From: a virus
Length of the DNA: 27,521 bases
Reading direction: 5' to 3' (one strand)
IMG/VR virus record: IMGVR_UViG_3300031539_003956
Span: 1-27,521 of that record
This document shows positions 5,963-14,781 of this stretch, piece by piece. Each line of letters begins with the position of its first letter. Position 1 is the first letter of the stretch. Below the pieces are notes generated by a model. That model was not told the DNA's origin, did no database searches, and saw only the letters and a list, made by a program, of their open reading frames with translations. The translations under genes and the position numbers were made by a program.

Positions 5963-6015
5963 AATTCTATTTATTAATGATGTTAGTGTGTAATTTGTTA
6001 CCTATTGTAATTTAA

Positions 6016-6372
6016 TTATTTTTTTACTATTAAAGGTAGTTCATCTATATTAATATACTTATTTTTTTTCTTTGGCTTCCAAATTGCACGAATAATAATA
6101 TTAGTTGCTATTCCAGACAAAGCAGTAAAAGCAAAATCTGAATAAGAAAAGTATCCAGTATTAAAAGTATCATAAAACTCCTTGCTTGCAGCTCCTGTAA
6201 TTGCTATTAGTGAGGGTGCAATTGGGTTCATCTCTTTGTATGAATATTGGCCAATCGTATACATCCCACTTGAAAGAACTATACCAGCTCCAACATGATA
6301 GTATTTATCTTGCTTTATTTGAGCGTTTAAAGTAAAAGAAAATAGAAATAATATAGTTATTAGTTTTTTCAT
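6016..6372 (-). CDS. Exported YfiM-like membrane-associated protein
   Basis: The chosen start gives a signal peptide MKKLITILFLFSFTLNAQ and lies 2 nt after the adhesin stop. An in-frame ATG six codons earlier would overlap that gene. The mature part has DKYYHVGAGIVLSSGMY, then GAASKEFYDTFN and a small-residue membrane segment (FSYSDFAFTALSGIATNIII). The H..G and KE.YD pattern resembles YfiM/DUF2279-type proteins found in phage lysis regions and bacterial envelopes. The C-terminus is basic. The role is not known: lysis help or envelope modification are options. Confidence 0.55.
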   Translation of the reverse strand: MKKLITILFLFSFTLNAQIKQDKYYHVGAGIVLSSGMYTIGQYSYKEMNPIAPSLIAITGAASKEFYDTFNTGYFSYSDFAFTALSGIATNIIIRAIWKPKKKNKYINIDELPLIVKK

Positions 6373-6374
6373 AA

Positions 6375-7619
6375 TTATGTTATTGTCCAACCATTTGTAA
6401 TTAGGTTATTATAAGCCGTGTCACTGGCACTTGTCCTTGCGGTGTTTCCTGTTATTATTTCTAAAGTTCCATTTATCCAACCTGTCCCGTCTAAATTTAT
6501 AAGTTGATTATCGTGTTCAGTTGCAGAAAGAGAATTGTTTTTAAAATCAATTTCAGCAGGTGTAGATGTTGCGTAAACTGATAAATCTATATTAGGTAAA
6601 GCGCATCCATCCATGTCAAAATTATTTAAACTTCCATTCCCCACAGATGCAAGTGTTATCCCTGTCATTAATGAATTAAACCTCCAAATAACATTTGTGC
6701 CTGTAGGTACATTTGAAGCATTTACTGTGCCTGTGATATTACAGCTATATGCGTAAAATGTTGAAGTCAAGGTGTTACCTGAGCTTGCAAAGGTTATTCC
6801 TGTTAATAAAGAGTTAGAATGAGAATCGAATACTACACCAATAGGCACGTTAGATAAATTTAAAATTCCTGTTAAATTACAGCTATAAACTTTAAAATCA
6901 CTTACTAATGAGTTCCCTGAGCTTGCAAAGGTTATTCCTGTTAATAAAGTGTTAGAATACACTTGGAACAATCCTCCTATCGGTACATTTGATAAATCTA
7001 AAACACCAGTTAAATTATTAGTATATAACCTAAATGCAGTAACTTTTACATTTCCTGAGCTTGCAAATGTAAGAGTTGTTAATGAAGAATTAGACCTAAT
7101 TTCTACGCTTCCTCCTATTGGTACATTTGATAGATTTAATGATGTAATTGCCGTAAATCTTATAATTAAATTATTTACTATACCATTACCAGAAGTTGCA
7201 AATATAATTTCTGTTAGCCCTGCGTTTGAATATGGTCTAAATATTCCACTAATAGGGGCTAATGACATATCTAAAACTCCTATATATAAATTGGTATTTA
7301 TGTTAAATTCAGTTAATAATCCTGTTTTTAGTCCTGATATAAACGTAATCCTTGAATTATCAGCTACAAATTTAGTAATACCTAGTAAATCCCCTGTAAT
7401 CTCAGCAATATAAGTTCCTGCTAAAGTGTAAGTATGCGTTAACTCAATACCACTTACAAAATTTTCTGTAGCACTTCCATCCTTCCAATCAATTGTAAGT
7501 GTACCACTGGCAAAAGTTAAGTTAATGCCAGCAGTAAACCCAGCAGTTGGCGTCATTGTGATTTTAATAGCATCTGCTGATACTTTTTGAGATAATAAAC
7601 CAATAGGATAAGTAATCAT
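6375..7619 (-). CDS. Repeat adhesin: PKD-like domain plus LRR-like repeats
   Basis: A 414-aa protein. Residues about 25-75 look like a PKD-type domain (LTIDWKDGSATENF, then LTHTYTLAGTYIAEI). From about 90 to 345 there are five related repeats of about 46 residues, marked by IIFATSGN (138), LTFASSGN (183), ITFASSGN (229, 275) and ITLASVGN (321), each followed by NLTG or equivalent and NVPIG. The matching 138-bp DNA repeat is visible, with near-identical stretches such as GAGCTTGCAAAGGTTATTCC. It is likely a receptor-binding or cell-adhesion protein at the tail tip, with the repeats allowing length change by recombination. Confidence 0.7.
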   Translation of the reverse strand: MITYPIGLLSQKVSADAIKITMTPTAGFTAGINLTFASGTLTIDWKDGSATENFVSGIELTHTYTLAGTYIAEITGDLLGITKFVADNSRITFISGLKTGLLTEFNINTNLYIGVLDMSLAPISGIFRPYSNAGLTEIIFATSGNGIVNNLIIRFTAITSLNLSNVPIGGSVEIRSNSSLTTLTFASSGNVKVTAFRLYTNNLTGVLDLSNVPIGGLFQVYSNTLLTGITFASSGNSLVSDFKVYSCNLTGILNLSNVPIGVVFDSHSNSLLTGITFASSGNTLTSTFYAYSCNITGTVNASNVPTGTNVIWRFNSLMTGITLASVGNGSLNNFDMDGCALPNIDLSVYATSTPAEIDFKNNSLSATEHDNQLINLDGTGWINGTLEIITGNTARTSASDTAYNNLITNGWTIT

Positions 7620-7622
7620 AAT

Positions 7623-8165
7623 TTAAAATATTACCTGTGTCCATCCACTTGATACTTCTGCCTGAAATTGCGCAATAGTATCTATATCTACATTCCTATC
7701 TACAACAGTAGGTGTAGCCCCACCAAATGAAGAAAAAATGATTAGCATTTCAGAACCTTTTAAATATTTAGAAACTGAGTTGCCTATTGGATTTGATAAG
7801 AAATAAATTTCATCATTCGTATCTTTTTTCCATACTTCTGCTGAAACATCAAACCAGTTTTTGAAAGCTTTTACTTCCACTGATGCAGTTTCATCTAAAG
7901 TAGTTCTATTTGGCAAACCATCAGGCAGCAAATCGCCTAATATAGCAACATCCGCTTTAATAGCTAACAAATATTCTTCCACTTCACCACCAGCAGTTAA
8001 TATCTGGTTGATTTGTCCTAATGTCAACAATAAATCGCCTTCTACAATAGTATTGCCATTGCTTGCTGTTCTGGTTAAATCCGAACGCCCGACTAATAAA
8101 TCATAATAAAATGATTCTAATGTTCCGCCTGTTTGGATAGAAGTTGTTGGTACTGTAAATTTCAT
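7623..8165 (-). CDS. 180-aa fibre-associated or chaperone-like protein
   Basis: Starts MKFTVPTTSIQTGGTLESFY, with Thr/Ser-rich strands, a helix with INQILTAGGEVEEYLLAIK (about 53-71), and a C-terminus ending in SSGWTQVIF. It lies between the fibre and the repeat adhesin with short gaps, so it may be a fibre adaptor or accessory virion protein. No family is recognised. Confidence 0.6.
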   Translation of the reverse strand: MKFTVPTTSIQTGGTLESFYYDLLVGRSDLTRTASNGNTIVEGDLLLTLGQINQILTAGGEVEEYLLAIKADVAILGDLLPDGLPNRTTLDETASVEVKAFKNWFDVSAEVWKKDTNDEIYFLSNPIGNSVSKYLKGSEMLIIFSSFGGATPTVVDRNVDIDTIAQFQAEVSSGWTQVIF

Positions 8166-8176
8166 GTTTTTTATTT

Positions 8177-10366
8177 TTAAGGTGCTATTGTGTTAATTGT
8201 ATAATGTACATCAGAGTTGGCATTTACAAATACTGTTATTGTGTTGTATGCTGTATTAGTATTATCTAGTGCAGGTGAATTATCATAGGCATCGCCAAAA
8301 GTTGCACCTATTGTTATAGTCGGTGGAGTTGCAGTGTTAATGTATAAATCTATTACATAAGTTCCTGGCAATAAATTTGATAATCCTATTGTAGTATCAG
8401 CAGTAACAGCCATGTACTGATTATTCCCGTTATTACCATCAAATGTAGTTGATGCTGCAAATGTTTGTATATGGTATCCACCGTGAGCCTGCCCATTAAC
8501 TACTAAGTTTCCCGTTAATGTTAATAAGGTTTTTGTTATTGTATTTGCTAAATCTAATTCTATTTGCTCATTACCGGCAGGCAGTAAAATAGCCTTTAGT
8601 AAATTTGATGTAACAGCTAACTTGTCAGTTAAATACGAATTGGTTGTATCGGTTGCTGATATTCTTACCTTATCATCTAATCCACCGCCACCAGAAGCAC
8701 CACCACCACCAGTTCCACCTATTAATCTTGTTCTATTATCAAGTGTGCTTATTTCTGTCCATGTAGCACCACCCCCACCAGTTCGAGCAACTACAATTGT
8801 ATATAATTTAAATAATACACCTTCGGTAATTATGTCATTTGGTGCAACATCATAATTAGATGCATCTGTTAATGCTTCGGCTGCAGAAGAATAATAACCT
8901 AATGGTCTAGTAACTATAAGCTTATCACTTGAAGCTAAAGCCCCACCGGACCCGCTGTTTTGCATTCCATAAACAGGAAGCCTATAATAAGCACCATTAA
9001 CCGCTAAAGAGACTCCTAAAGCGGTTTGTATAATACTAGCTAAATCTGTAACAGTTTCATAAGTTGCTGTGTTTGTTGTATCGTTATAAATCGAATATTT
9101 AGTACCATCCTGTAAATCAAATGAACTCTTATGTGCTTGCATGGCAATACCCGCTGTTGTGGCTATTGTTATGCTTGGTGTTGAATTTACTACCACTGTG
9201 GCATCTATACCACTTGTATAAGTTGTGCCAAGCTTATCTCTTGAGATATCAGCCATCCAGCGATTAAACCCGTCATCCACTCCATTATCAGGTGCATCAT
9301 TGTATCTTCTCCATTTGTATACACCCTCTGTTAATGTTCTGGTTACATTAAATAAAGATGCTTTCCCTATTGGCGCTAACTCATCAGAAGTAGCAAGGGT
9401 TGAAACCTTTAATTCTGGGGTTGTTCCGTTTAACCAAACATAAATATAATTCTCAAACAAAGTGGAAGCATCAACACCCGCAACTAAAGCAGCAAAAGCG
9501 CCATTATTTGGCCCTCCTCCGGATGTTGTGTTAAGTAAGTACCTTGTTCCATCTAAAATAAAAGCTAAATCCTTTAATGGGGCGTTTTGATTAGTGACTT
9601 CTATGTAAACAGTTCCACCTGATTCGTAAAATTCTACTGCTGGTGTCTCAACTACAACACCATTTAAAGTTCCTTCAATGTTTACAGTTGTATCTGAGCC
9701 GCTAAATGCTAAAGTGTCAACACCTATTACTCCCAAAGTAGCATGTGAAATCAAACAAACCCCAATTCTAACCGGATAATTTGGTGCTTTTGGTCTAACA
9801 TTTGTCCACCCTCCTAAAACTAAAGGATTTCCATAAACGATATCGCCAGGTGTTAAGGCGATTGTGTTTAAATTTCGTACAGCTCCATATCTTACAGCGT
9901 ATCCAGGGTTTCCGTTTATAGTTTCGATGGTCATTAACCCAAAACCTCTAATAGAACTATCTATATTTGAGCTATCTAATAATTCAACCTGAAGACTTGC
10001 ACCAACAGCCCCAGTGACCGAAACAGCGACACCATCTAATAATGTTGCTCCTGTATCATTGACTAATCGTGCTCTTAGTTCTTCGCCTAATTGTAATGAA
10101 ATACCTTCAATGTCATTATAAGCTGACCATGTATTTTCTGTTGAATCATAAAATAATCTAGCTATCTTATAACTTGGTGGTGTTGCTTGCGGTGTGAAAT
10201 CAAGCCAGTCAAATACACTTGCAATTGCTTGTACTAATGTTTTGAAATATGACCATAACATATTTTTACCACCAGATACTGAAGGTTGCCCAAATGCAAT
10301 TCTATCATTATCATCCGGTAGGGTTGGTGTTGTTATTAGCGTCTGATTAAATAATTCTTTTGGCAT
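8177..10366 (-). CDS. Large tail fibre / receptor-binding protein
   Basis: A 729-aa, beta-rich, Thr/Ser/Gly/Asn-rich protein. The N-terminal ~50 residues (RIAFGQPSVSGGKNMLW and following) are a likely attachment module shared with the protein at 20812-21261. A Gly-rich hinge (GGTGGGGASGGGGLDD) lies near residue 550, and the last ~130 residues form strand-rich segments without cysteines, as in trimeric fibre tips. The protein presumably binds the host surface. It overlaps the adaptor gene by one base. Confidence 0.75.
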   Translation of the reverse strand: MPKELFNQTLITTPTLPDDNDRIAFGQPSVSGGKNMLWSYFKTLVQAIASVFDWLDFTPQATPPSYKIARLFYDSTENTWSAYNDIEGISLQLGEELRARLVNDTGATLLDGVAVSVTGAVGASLQVELLDSSNIDSSIRGFGLMTIETINGNPGYAVRYGAVRNLNTIALTPGDIVYGNPLVLGGWTNVRPKAPNYPVRIGVCLISHATLGVIGVDTLAFSGSDTTVNIEGTLNGVVVETPAVEFYESGGTVYIEVTNQNAPLKDLAFILDGTRYLLNTTSGGGPNNGAFAALVAGVDASTLFENYIYVWLNGTTPELKVSTLATSDELAPIGKASLFNVTRTLTEGVYKWRRYNDAPDNGVDDGFNRWMADISRDKLGTTYTSGIDATVVVNSTPSITIATTAGIAMQAHKSSFDLQDGTKYSIYNDTTNTATYETVTDLASIIQTALGVSLAVNGAYYRLPVYGMQNSGSGGALASSDKLIVTRPLGYYSSAAEALTDASNYDVAPNDIITEGVLFKLYTIVVARTGGGGATWTEISTLDNRTRLIGGTGGGGASGGGGLDDKVRISATDTTNSYLTDKLAVTSNLLKAILLPAGNEQIELDLANTITKTLLTLTGNLVVNGQAHGGYHIQTFAASTTFDGNNGNNQYMAVTADTTIGLSNLLPGTYVIDLYINTATPPTITIGATFGDAYDNSPALDNTNTAYNTITVFVNANSDVHYTINTIAP

Positions 10367-10911
10367 TATAGGACTGTTTTACGTACGGTTATTAATCTTG
10401 GTGTGTAAGGTCGTTTAGTTCTTGAACATTCCCACAAAGGGTATAAAGTATCGTTTTCGTTCAAATATTCTTTCATTATCTGGAAATCACTTAAGGCAAT
10501 TTCTTGATACCTTTTTTTATAGTTGTTTAATTCTCCTTGTGATAGTTCTACACTTTCGGGTCTGGATTTTTTTACCATACCCGTATAAGAATCTTGTATT
10601 TTTGATTCAAGCATATATTCAGCATAAACCATATTGGCTAATTGAAATCTAATACCTTGAAATTCTACTGTATCATTGTTACAGTTTTCAAAAATAGTCC
10701 CATCCAAAAGTAAAACATTTAATGCTGTCAATGGATTAGTTTGTAAATCATAAAGTAAAGCATTACCTAGTAATTTTCTAAGCTCTAAATTTTCAACTTC
10801 ACTTTCTATTTGTGTAAAGTTAGTAGTTCCGCTAATCTCTTTAGTGGATAGCGCCCAATTTTGCGAAATCGGTTTAATTAAGTTCTGTTGTGCCAGTGTT
10901 AGTAATGCCAT
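10366..10911 (-). CDS. Putative head-tail adaptor
   Basis: A 181-aa helical protein starting MALLTLAQQNLIKPISQNWA. The pattern of several helices with a LRKLLGNALLYDLQTNP segment near residues 45-61 and FQLANMVYAEYM at about 89-100 resembles adaptor proteins that sit below the portal. It overlaps the portal gene by 38 nt, which supports a head-completion role. The C-terminus is basic (RLITVRKTVL). No decisive motif is present. Confidence 0.5.
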   Translation of the reverse strand: MALLTLAQQNLIKPISQNWALSTKEISGTTNFTQIESEVENLELRKLLGNALLYDLQTNPLTALNVLLLDGTIFENCNNDTVEFQGIRFQLANMVYAEYMLESKIQDSYTGMVKKSRPESVELSQGELNNYKKRYQEIALSDFQIMKEYLNENDTLYPLWECSRTKRPYTPRLITVRKTVL

Positions 10912-12310
10912 CGTCTTCTATTATTGGTACATTTATCATTGATTCTGCTTTTACTTTATCAATTCCGTATATTTCTGTAATTATATTAATTGCATTTTCA
11001 GCTGGGATTATGCCTTTTGCAACTTTCTCCGCTGATTCAAACAATTTTGTAACACCACCAACCGAACCCTTAAGGGTTGCTTGCGATTCTAGTCGTTTTA
11101 TTTCTGCTAAATCAATATTTTCATCATCTTGTTGTCCTAAACTTAATGGTTTAATATTCCAATTTTTATTGTTCTTAAGTATGTCATTATCAAAGTGTTG
11201 AAATACTTCTTTTATCCCTTCAGAAATTACCATTCTATCATCCTCTGTTATGACATTATAGAAGTTATTCGCTTCTCTTACTGCTTCACCTGATGTATTC
11301 CCTAAACTTGATTGTTCGTAGTCTATTAAAATGGCTGGAAGTGCTTTTGCTGCCTTTCTAATGTTATTAGAAACTGACTTTTCAATATTTTCAAATAGTT
11401 TGTCTTCAATATCTGATTCTAATTGGTCAACTTTAAAGCCTGTACTTTCTGATAATTCGCCTTCTAAATTCAAATCATCTTCCATTATTAACATATTATC
11501 ACCATCAGGCCCTAATGTGCTTTTTATTGTAGATACAAGTTCTTTCTTTTCGTCATCATTTCCCCCTGGTTGAATTCTTATGATTGTCTTTTTAAAGAAT
11601 CCATTCCTTAATTGTCTATTCTTATAAAGCGCAATTTCTCCTTCAGTATCACAATCAAGATAAACCTCATCATAATTTGACAAAGGATAAAAAAATTCAG
11701 TATCTAAGAAATCAAAAAATATTTGCCCTTTATAATTGTCTATTCCATCAACTCTATTGATTTGCTCTATAAATGCATTTTCATCACGGTTAAACACATT
11801 GTAAGAAATAATTTTATTTTTATCATACTTTCCTGATTCTTTATCTTTTTCCCAATTTGTATAAAATAAAACTTTAGCACTGTATCCTGTGTCATCTGGA
11901 ATAGCAAAGCGCATATTCTTAAATGATTTAACATGCGTGCTTACTATATCCCTGTTCAAATTATAATTACAATGTATGTAGTAGCCTGAATTTCTTGAAA
12001 CGCTCAAACAAACCTCTCTCAAAATTCGCTTCATTGTAATTTGTTTCCCACGGGAATCACGCCCTACAATAATATTATTTATTGCTTCATTTTCAAAACC
12101 TTGTCCAGATAAAAAACGAGCATAAATATTTGCAGTATTTTTGGCAGTGGAAGACTTGTTTATCAATCGCTCCATCACTTGAGGGTAATCGTTATTTTGG
12201 CCAAAAATCATCAACCCATTAACACCATCATTTATGCGTTTAATGGTTTTGTCTGGTCTAATAACTGCCCTCTTATCTATCTCCTTGGAAACAAGTCTTT
12301 GCCCTGCCAT
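10874..12310 (-). CDS. Portal protein
   Basis: A 478-aa protein with portal-like features: an N-terminal segment with NDYPQVMERLINKSSTAKNT (about 40-59) and ARFLSGQGF, a mixed alpha/beta clip and stem region, and a long helical crown-like C-terminal part. The size is right for a siphovirus portal. The dodecameric portal is the DNA gate of the head and binds the terminase. It is unusual that the gene is far from the terminase and downstream of the capsid gene. The end overlaps the next gene by 38 nt. Confidence 0.75.
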   Translation of the reverse strand: MAGQRLVSKEIDKRAVIRPDKTIKRINDGVNGLMIFGQNNDYPQVMERLINKSSTAKNTANIYARFLSGQGFENEAINNIIVGRDSRGKQITMKRILREVCLSVSRNSGYYIHCNYNLNRDIVSTHVKSFKNMRFAIPDDTGYSAKVLFYTNWEKDKESGKYDKNKIISYNVFNRDENAFIEQINRVDGIDNYKGQIFFDFLDTEFFYPLSNYDEVYLDCDTEGEIALYKNRQLRNGFFKKTIIRIQPGGNDDEKKELVSTIKSTLGPDGDNMLIMEDDLNLEGELSESTGFKVDQLESDIEDKLFENIEKSVSNNIRKAAKALPAILIDYEQSSLGNTSGEAVREANNFYNVITEDDRMVISEGIKEVFQHFDNDILKNNKNWNIKPLSLGQQDDENIDLAEIKRLESQATLKGSVGGVTKLFESAEKVAKGIIPAENAINIITEIYGIDKVKAESMINVPIIEDDGITNTGTTELN

Positions 12311-12807
12311 TAGTTGTATTTTTTATTTTTGTTTTGTTTGTGCGTATTTCTTTGAACTTTCTTAACCTTATTTACTTCTTTTACTTCTTTTATTTCTTTT
12401 ATTTCATCAACTTTTTTAACTTCTATTACTTTCGCGTTATATCCTTCCGGAAGTGTGATAAAATGCTTTTCATTTAAAGCTCCAATTTTTAATAACTGAA
12501 TTGCCTTTTCGTCAGTTAAATACTCACTTGCAATGTGTTCGCACAATGGGATTAACTTCCCATCCTTCATGACAGTAGGTATATACATACGTCCTTTAAA
12601 ACTTGGTACACAAGTTCTTGACTCTATTTTTTTTAATAAATCTGCTTTCATCTTAATTTTTTTATGGTAATCTCGCATACACTTTGTACAAGTATTTGGT
12701 TGCCCACCGTTTAAAAAGTATTTTGAATAAGTTTTTAAAAGCGCTATGGTATATTCACCACTCTTTAAAATGGTGTCTATATCCATAGCTGCTAATTTAT
12801 CTATCAT
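12310..12807 (-). CDS. 165-aa CxxC protein with Lys/Glu-rich repeat tail
   Basis: Residues 40-48 contain CTKCMRDYH, and later C66, C89 and H91 could complete a metal site. The C-terminal 40 residues are a low-complexity series of V-K/E pairs (VKKVDEIKEIKEVKEVNKV), followed by a basic Asn/Lys tail. In the DNA this is a run of near-identical short repeats around 12355-12425. It overlaps the portal start by one base. Its function is unknown. The position beside portal suggests a head or tail-assembly role. Confidence 0.6.
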   Translation of the reverse strand: MIDKLAAMDIDTILKSGEYTIALLKTYSKYFLNGGQPNTCTKCMRDYHKKIKMKADLLKKIESRTCVPSFKGRMYIPTVMKDGKLIPLCEHIASEYLTDEKAIQLLKIGALNEKHFITLPEGYNAKVIEVKKVDEIKEIKEVKEVNKVKKVQRNTHKQNKNKKYN

Positions 12808-13379
12808 TACGCTGGTGGCGTTTCTAATCCAACTAATAAAGCTAAAGTAGTCGCATAATCAGTGCTTAGTAATGTGTAATTACTATACTGCTCCGCTTGT
12901 CCATCTAAAGAAGTTACTTCTACATTCCTAGCTCCATTAATGTCATTTGCTCGCATAGAATCCGATGTTGGATACATTCCATTTTTTACACCAAAAACTC
13001 TAAAAACACCATCACCATCAACTGTCTTATCTTTACTCTCAACAATTACAACAATATCCTCTAAACTATCTACATTCTCAACATTTTCAGCTTTAAATTC
13101 AAAGCCTTGAAAGTTAAAGTAATGTGTGAATTTATCAGGCCTATCGTCTGCAACTACTCTATCAAACCCAGAGTTAAGCAACTTTTTAACACCCGTTAAA
13201 GTGTATAATTGCTTGGTTGCCGTTACAGCTATATTTGTAATCTTTGAGAGATTAGTCACATCATAGGTAAATGTTAATTCAGTCCTGTTACCTATCCACG
13301 CTTTAATCTCATTACCTCCTATTCCTGAGGTGCTACAATCGGAGATAATGTCTCCCGCTATTCCTTTTACACAAGTCAT
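12807..13379 (-). CDS. Putative major tail tube protein
   Basis: A 190-aa beta-rich protein starting MTCVKGIAGDIISDCSTSG. The second half has a pattern seen in tail tube-like proteins of Bacteroidota phages: a strand with VVIVESKD, then GVFRVFGVKNGMYPTSDSM, a small-domain turn, and the C-terminal sequence ADYATTLALL-like (here STDYATTLALLVGLETPPA). The gene sits 10 nt after the capsid gene and overlaps the next by one base. An alternative is a capsid decoration or head-completion protein. Confidence 0.5.
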   Translation of the reverse strand: MTCVKGIAGDIISDCSTSGIGGNEIKAWIGNRTELTFTYDVTNLSKITNIAVTATKQLYTLTGVKKLLNSGFDRVVADDRPDKFTHYFNFQGFEFKAENVENVDSLEDIVVIVESKDKTVDGDGVFRVFGVKNGMYPTSDSMRANDINGARNVEVTSLDGQAEQYSNYTLLSTDYATTLALLVGLETPPA

Positions 13380-13389
13380 ATCTATTATT

Positions 13390-14775
13390 TTAGTAAGCTA
13401 CAACAATCATATATTCTTCTAATTCTTTAGAATCCAAAGTAAAACCGTATGCAGTTTTATTTTGTCGCTCATCCTGATTGTACCATTGCTCTAATTCGTT
13501 GAAATCATTTTCGTTCAATGTTCCTAAAGGTATATTCTCAGGCACAGTGAAAACAATTCTGTGAGGTAAATAATAAGAAATACCTGCTGAGTTATTTTCA
13601 AAGTCTTCCCTTGAAGATAAATCCCAGATAGTCTCCATGTTTACAACATCGTAACCAGACCATTTAACTGACTGCAAGCCATCTTGAACAATATTAATAT
13701 CGTATACAATGCCTTTGCTTTCTAAATATTCTACGTAATTATCGTACATCTCACGAGATACTAATAATTGAGCGTTTGGATTAGAGCGCAATCTACTATC
13801 AGAAGCATTTTTAATACTTTTAAAATATGCTACTGCTGCACCGTCTGCTAATGCTAATTGAGCTGATTTACTAGTAAATACTGAGTTTTCAGTAATAGCA
13901 ATACGCTCGATAGTTGTAGCTGTAACAGCGTCAAATATTTGCTCCCAAAGACCATCAAAATAATCATAAAACTTCACATCTGCTGCACTTGCTAAACCTG
14001 GTACATCAACACCACCGATTGTTGTAACCGCTGGAGCTTCAACAATTAATGTAGTTGCGCCTGCACCTGCTACAGTTATCAATGCTGCTGCTGCTGGAGT
14101 TGCTGCGATAAGTGCCGCTAAGTCAGTTATCGTTTTTGCACCTGCTGTCAATTCAACATCGATAGCCGTTCCTGTAACTGTTATAGCTGCTGCACCTGCT
14201 GCAACGTCTGAAATCTCAAAAGTAATACCATTACCTGCTGCACCTGTTGCAACTGCATTAACAATTAATAATGGGTTATCAACACATGTTACAGATGCGT
14301 TTGTTTCGCTTGCAACTGCTACACTAGTGTTACCAAACCAAGCAGCCCTCCAGATAGTTTGTACCATTGTTTCTTCCAAAAGAATAGCATAAAATATTTC
14401 AAGGTCAGTTCCTGTAATATCATACAGGTCTCTATACTTTTGAATTTTGCCGAAATACGCTTTAAACAATCCGTCTAATTCAGCAGCACAAACAATCAAA
14501 GTATCTTCGATACCTACTGGATTCCAATACTTCTCTGTTAATGTGCTCTCTGGGCTTGAAGTTTGTCGTGTACAAGCTGCTGCTTTTTTTAATCCTGTTT
14601 TACTAAACTGCGAAGCAAAAACAATCTGCGATTGCATCTTAATTCCCGTTTGAAAACTACCATGAATTTGCTTAAATTCTGGACGTTCAAAAACTCTTTC
14701 TATAATGAAGTCCTTAATTTCCTGAACTTCAATAGGCTCTAAAGTTAAGCCGCTTAAATCTACTCCTGTTGCCAT
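13390..14775 (-). CDS. Major capsid protein with Ala/Thr-rich inserted domain
   Basis: A 461-aa protein directly after the protease-scaffold gene, the usual place for an HK97-fold capsid protein. The N-terminal arm is helical (IEVQEIKDFIIERVFERPEF). The C-terminal half contains an axial-domain-like stretch (PNAQLLVSREMYDNYVEYL) and ends in EEYMIVVAY. Residues about 160-268 are very different: Ala, Thr, Val and Gly-rich with AVATGAAGNGITFEI and a helix TDLAALIAATPAAAALI, then strands. This looks like an insertion of about 100 residues, probably displayed on the capsid surface. DNA here has many GCT/GCA codons and is GC-richer than its surroundings. Confidence 0.82.
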   Translation of the reverse strand: MATGVDLSGLTLEPIEVQEIKDFIIERVFERPEFKQIHGSFQTGIKMQSQIVFASQFSKTGLKKAAACTRQTSSPESTLTEKYWNPVGIEDTLIVCAAELDGLFKAYFGKIQKYRDLYDITGTDLEIFYAILLEETMVQTIWRAAWFGNTSVAVASETNASVTCVDNPLLIVNAVATGAAGNGITFEISDVAAGAAAITVTGTAIDVELTAGAKTITDLAALIAATPAAAALITVAGAGATTLIVEAPAVTTIGGVDVPGLASAADVKFYDYFDGLWEQIFDAVTATTIERIAITENSVFTSKSAQLALADGAAVAYFKSIKNASDSRLRSNPNAQLLVSREMYDNYVEYLESKGIVYDINIVQDGLQSVKWSGYDVVNMETIWDLSSREDFENNSAGISYYLPHRIVFTVPENIPLGTLNENDFNELEQWYNQDERQNKTAYGFTLDSKELEEYMIVVAY

Positions 14776-14781
14776 TTTATA

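Noticed and set aside
5395-6372. An endolysin in the lysis-like region
   Set aside because: None of the proteins shows amidase, lysozyme or peptidase motifs. They are membrane or exported proteins.
6949-7413. Plus-strand ORF of 154 codons inside the repeat adhesin
   Set aside because: It is the reverse complement of a repeated coding sequence whose minus frame makes good protein sense.
6375-8165. Diversity-generating retroelement for the adhesin region
   Set aside because: No reverse transcriptase gene and no template/variable repeat pair with adenine-specific differences can be seen in the window.
12355-12425. Minisatellite at the end of the CxxC protein gene
   Set aside because: The repeats simply encode the Lys/Glu/Val-rich tail and the frame is preserved, so they are treated as part of the gene.
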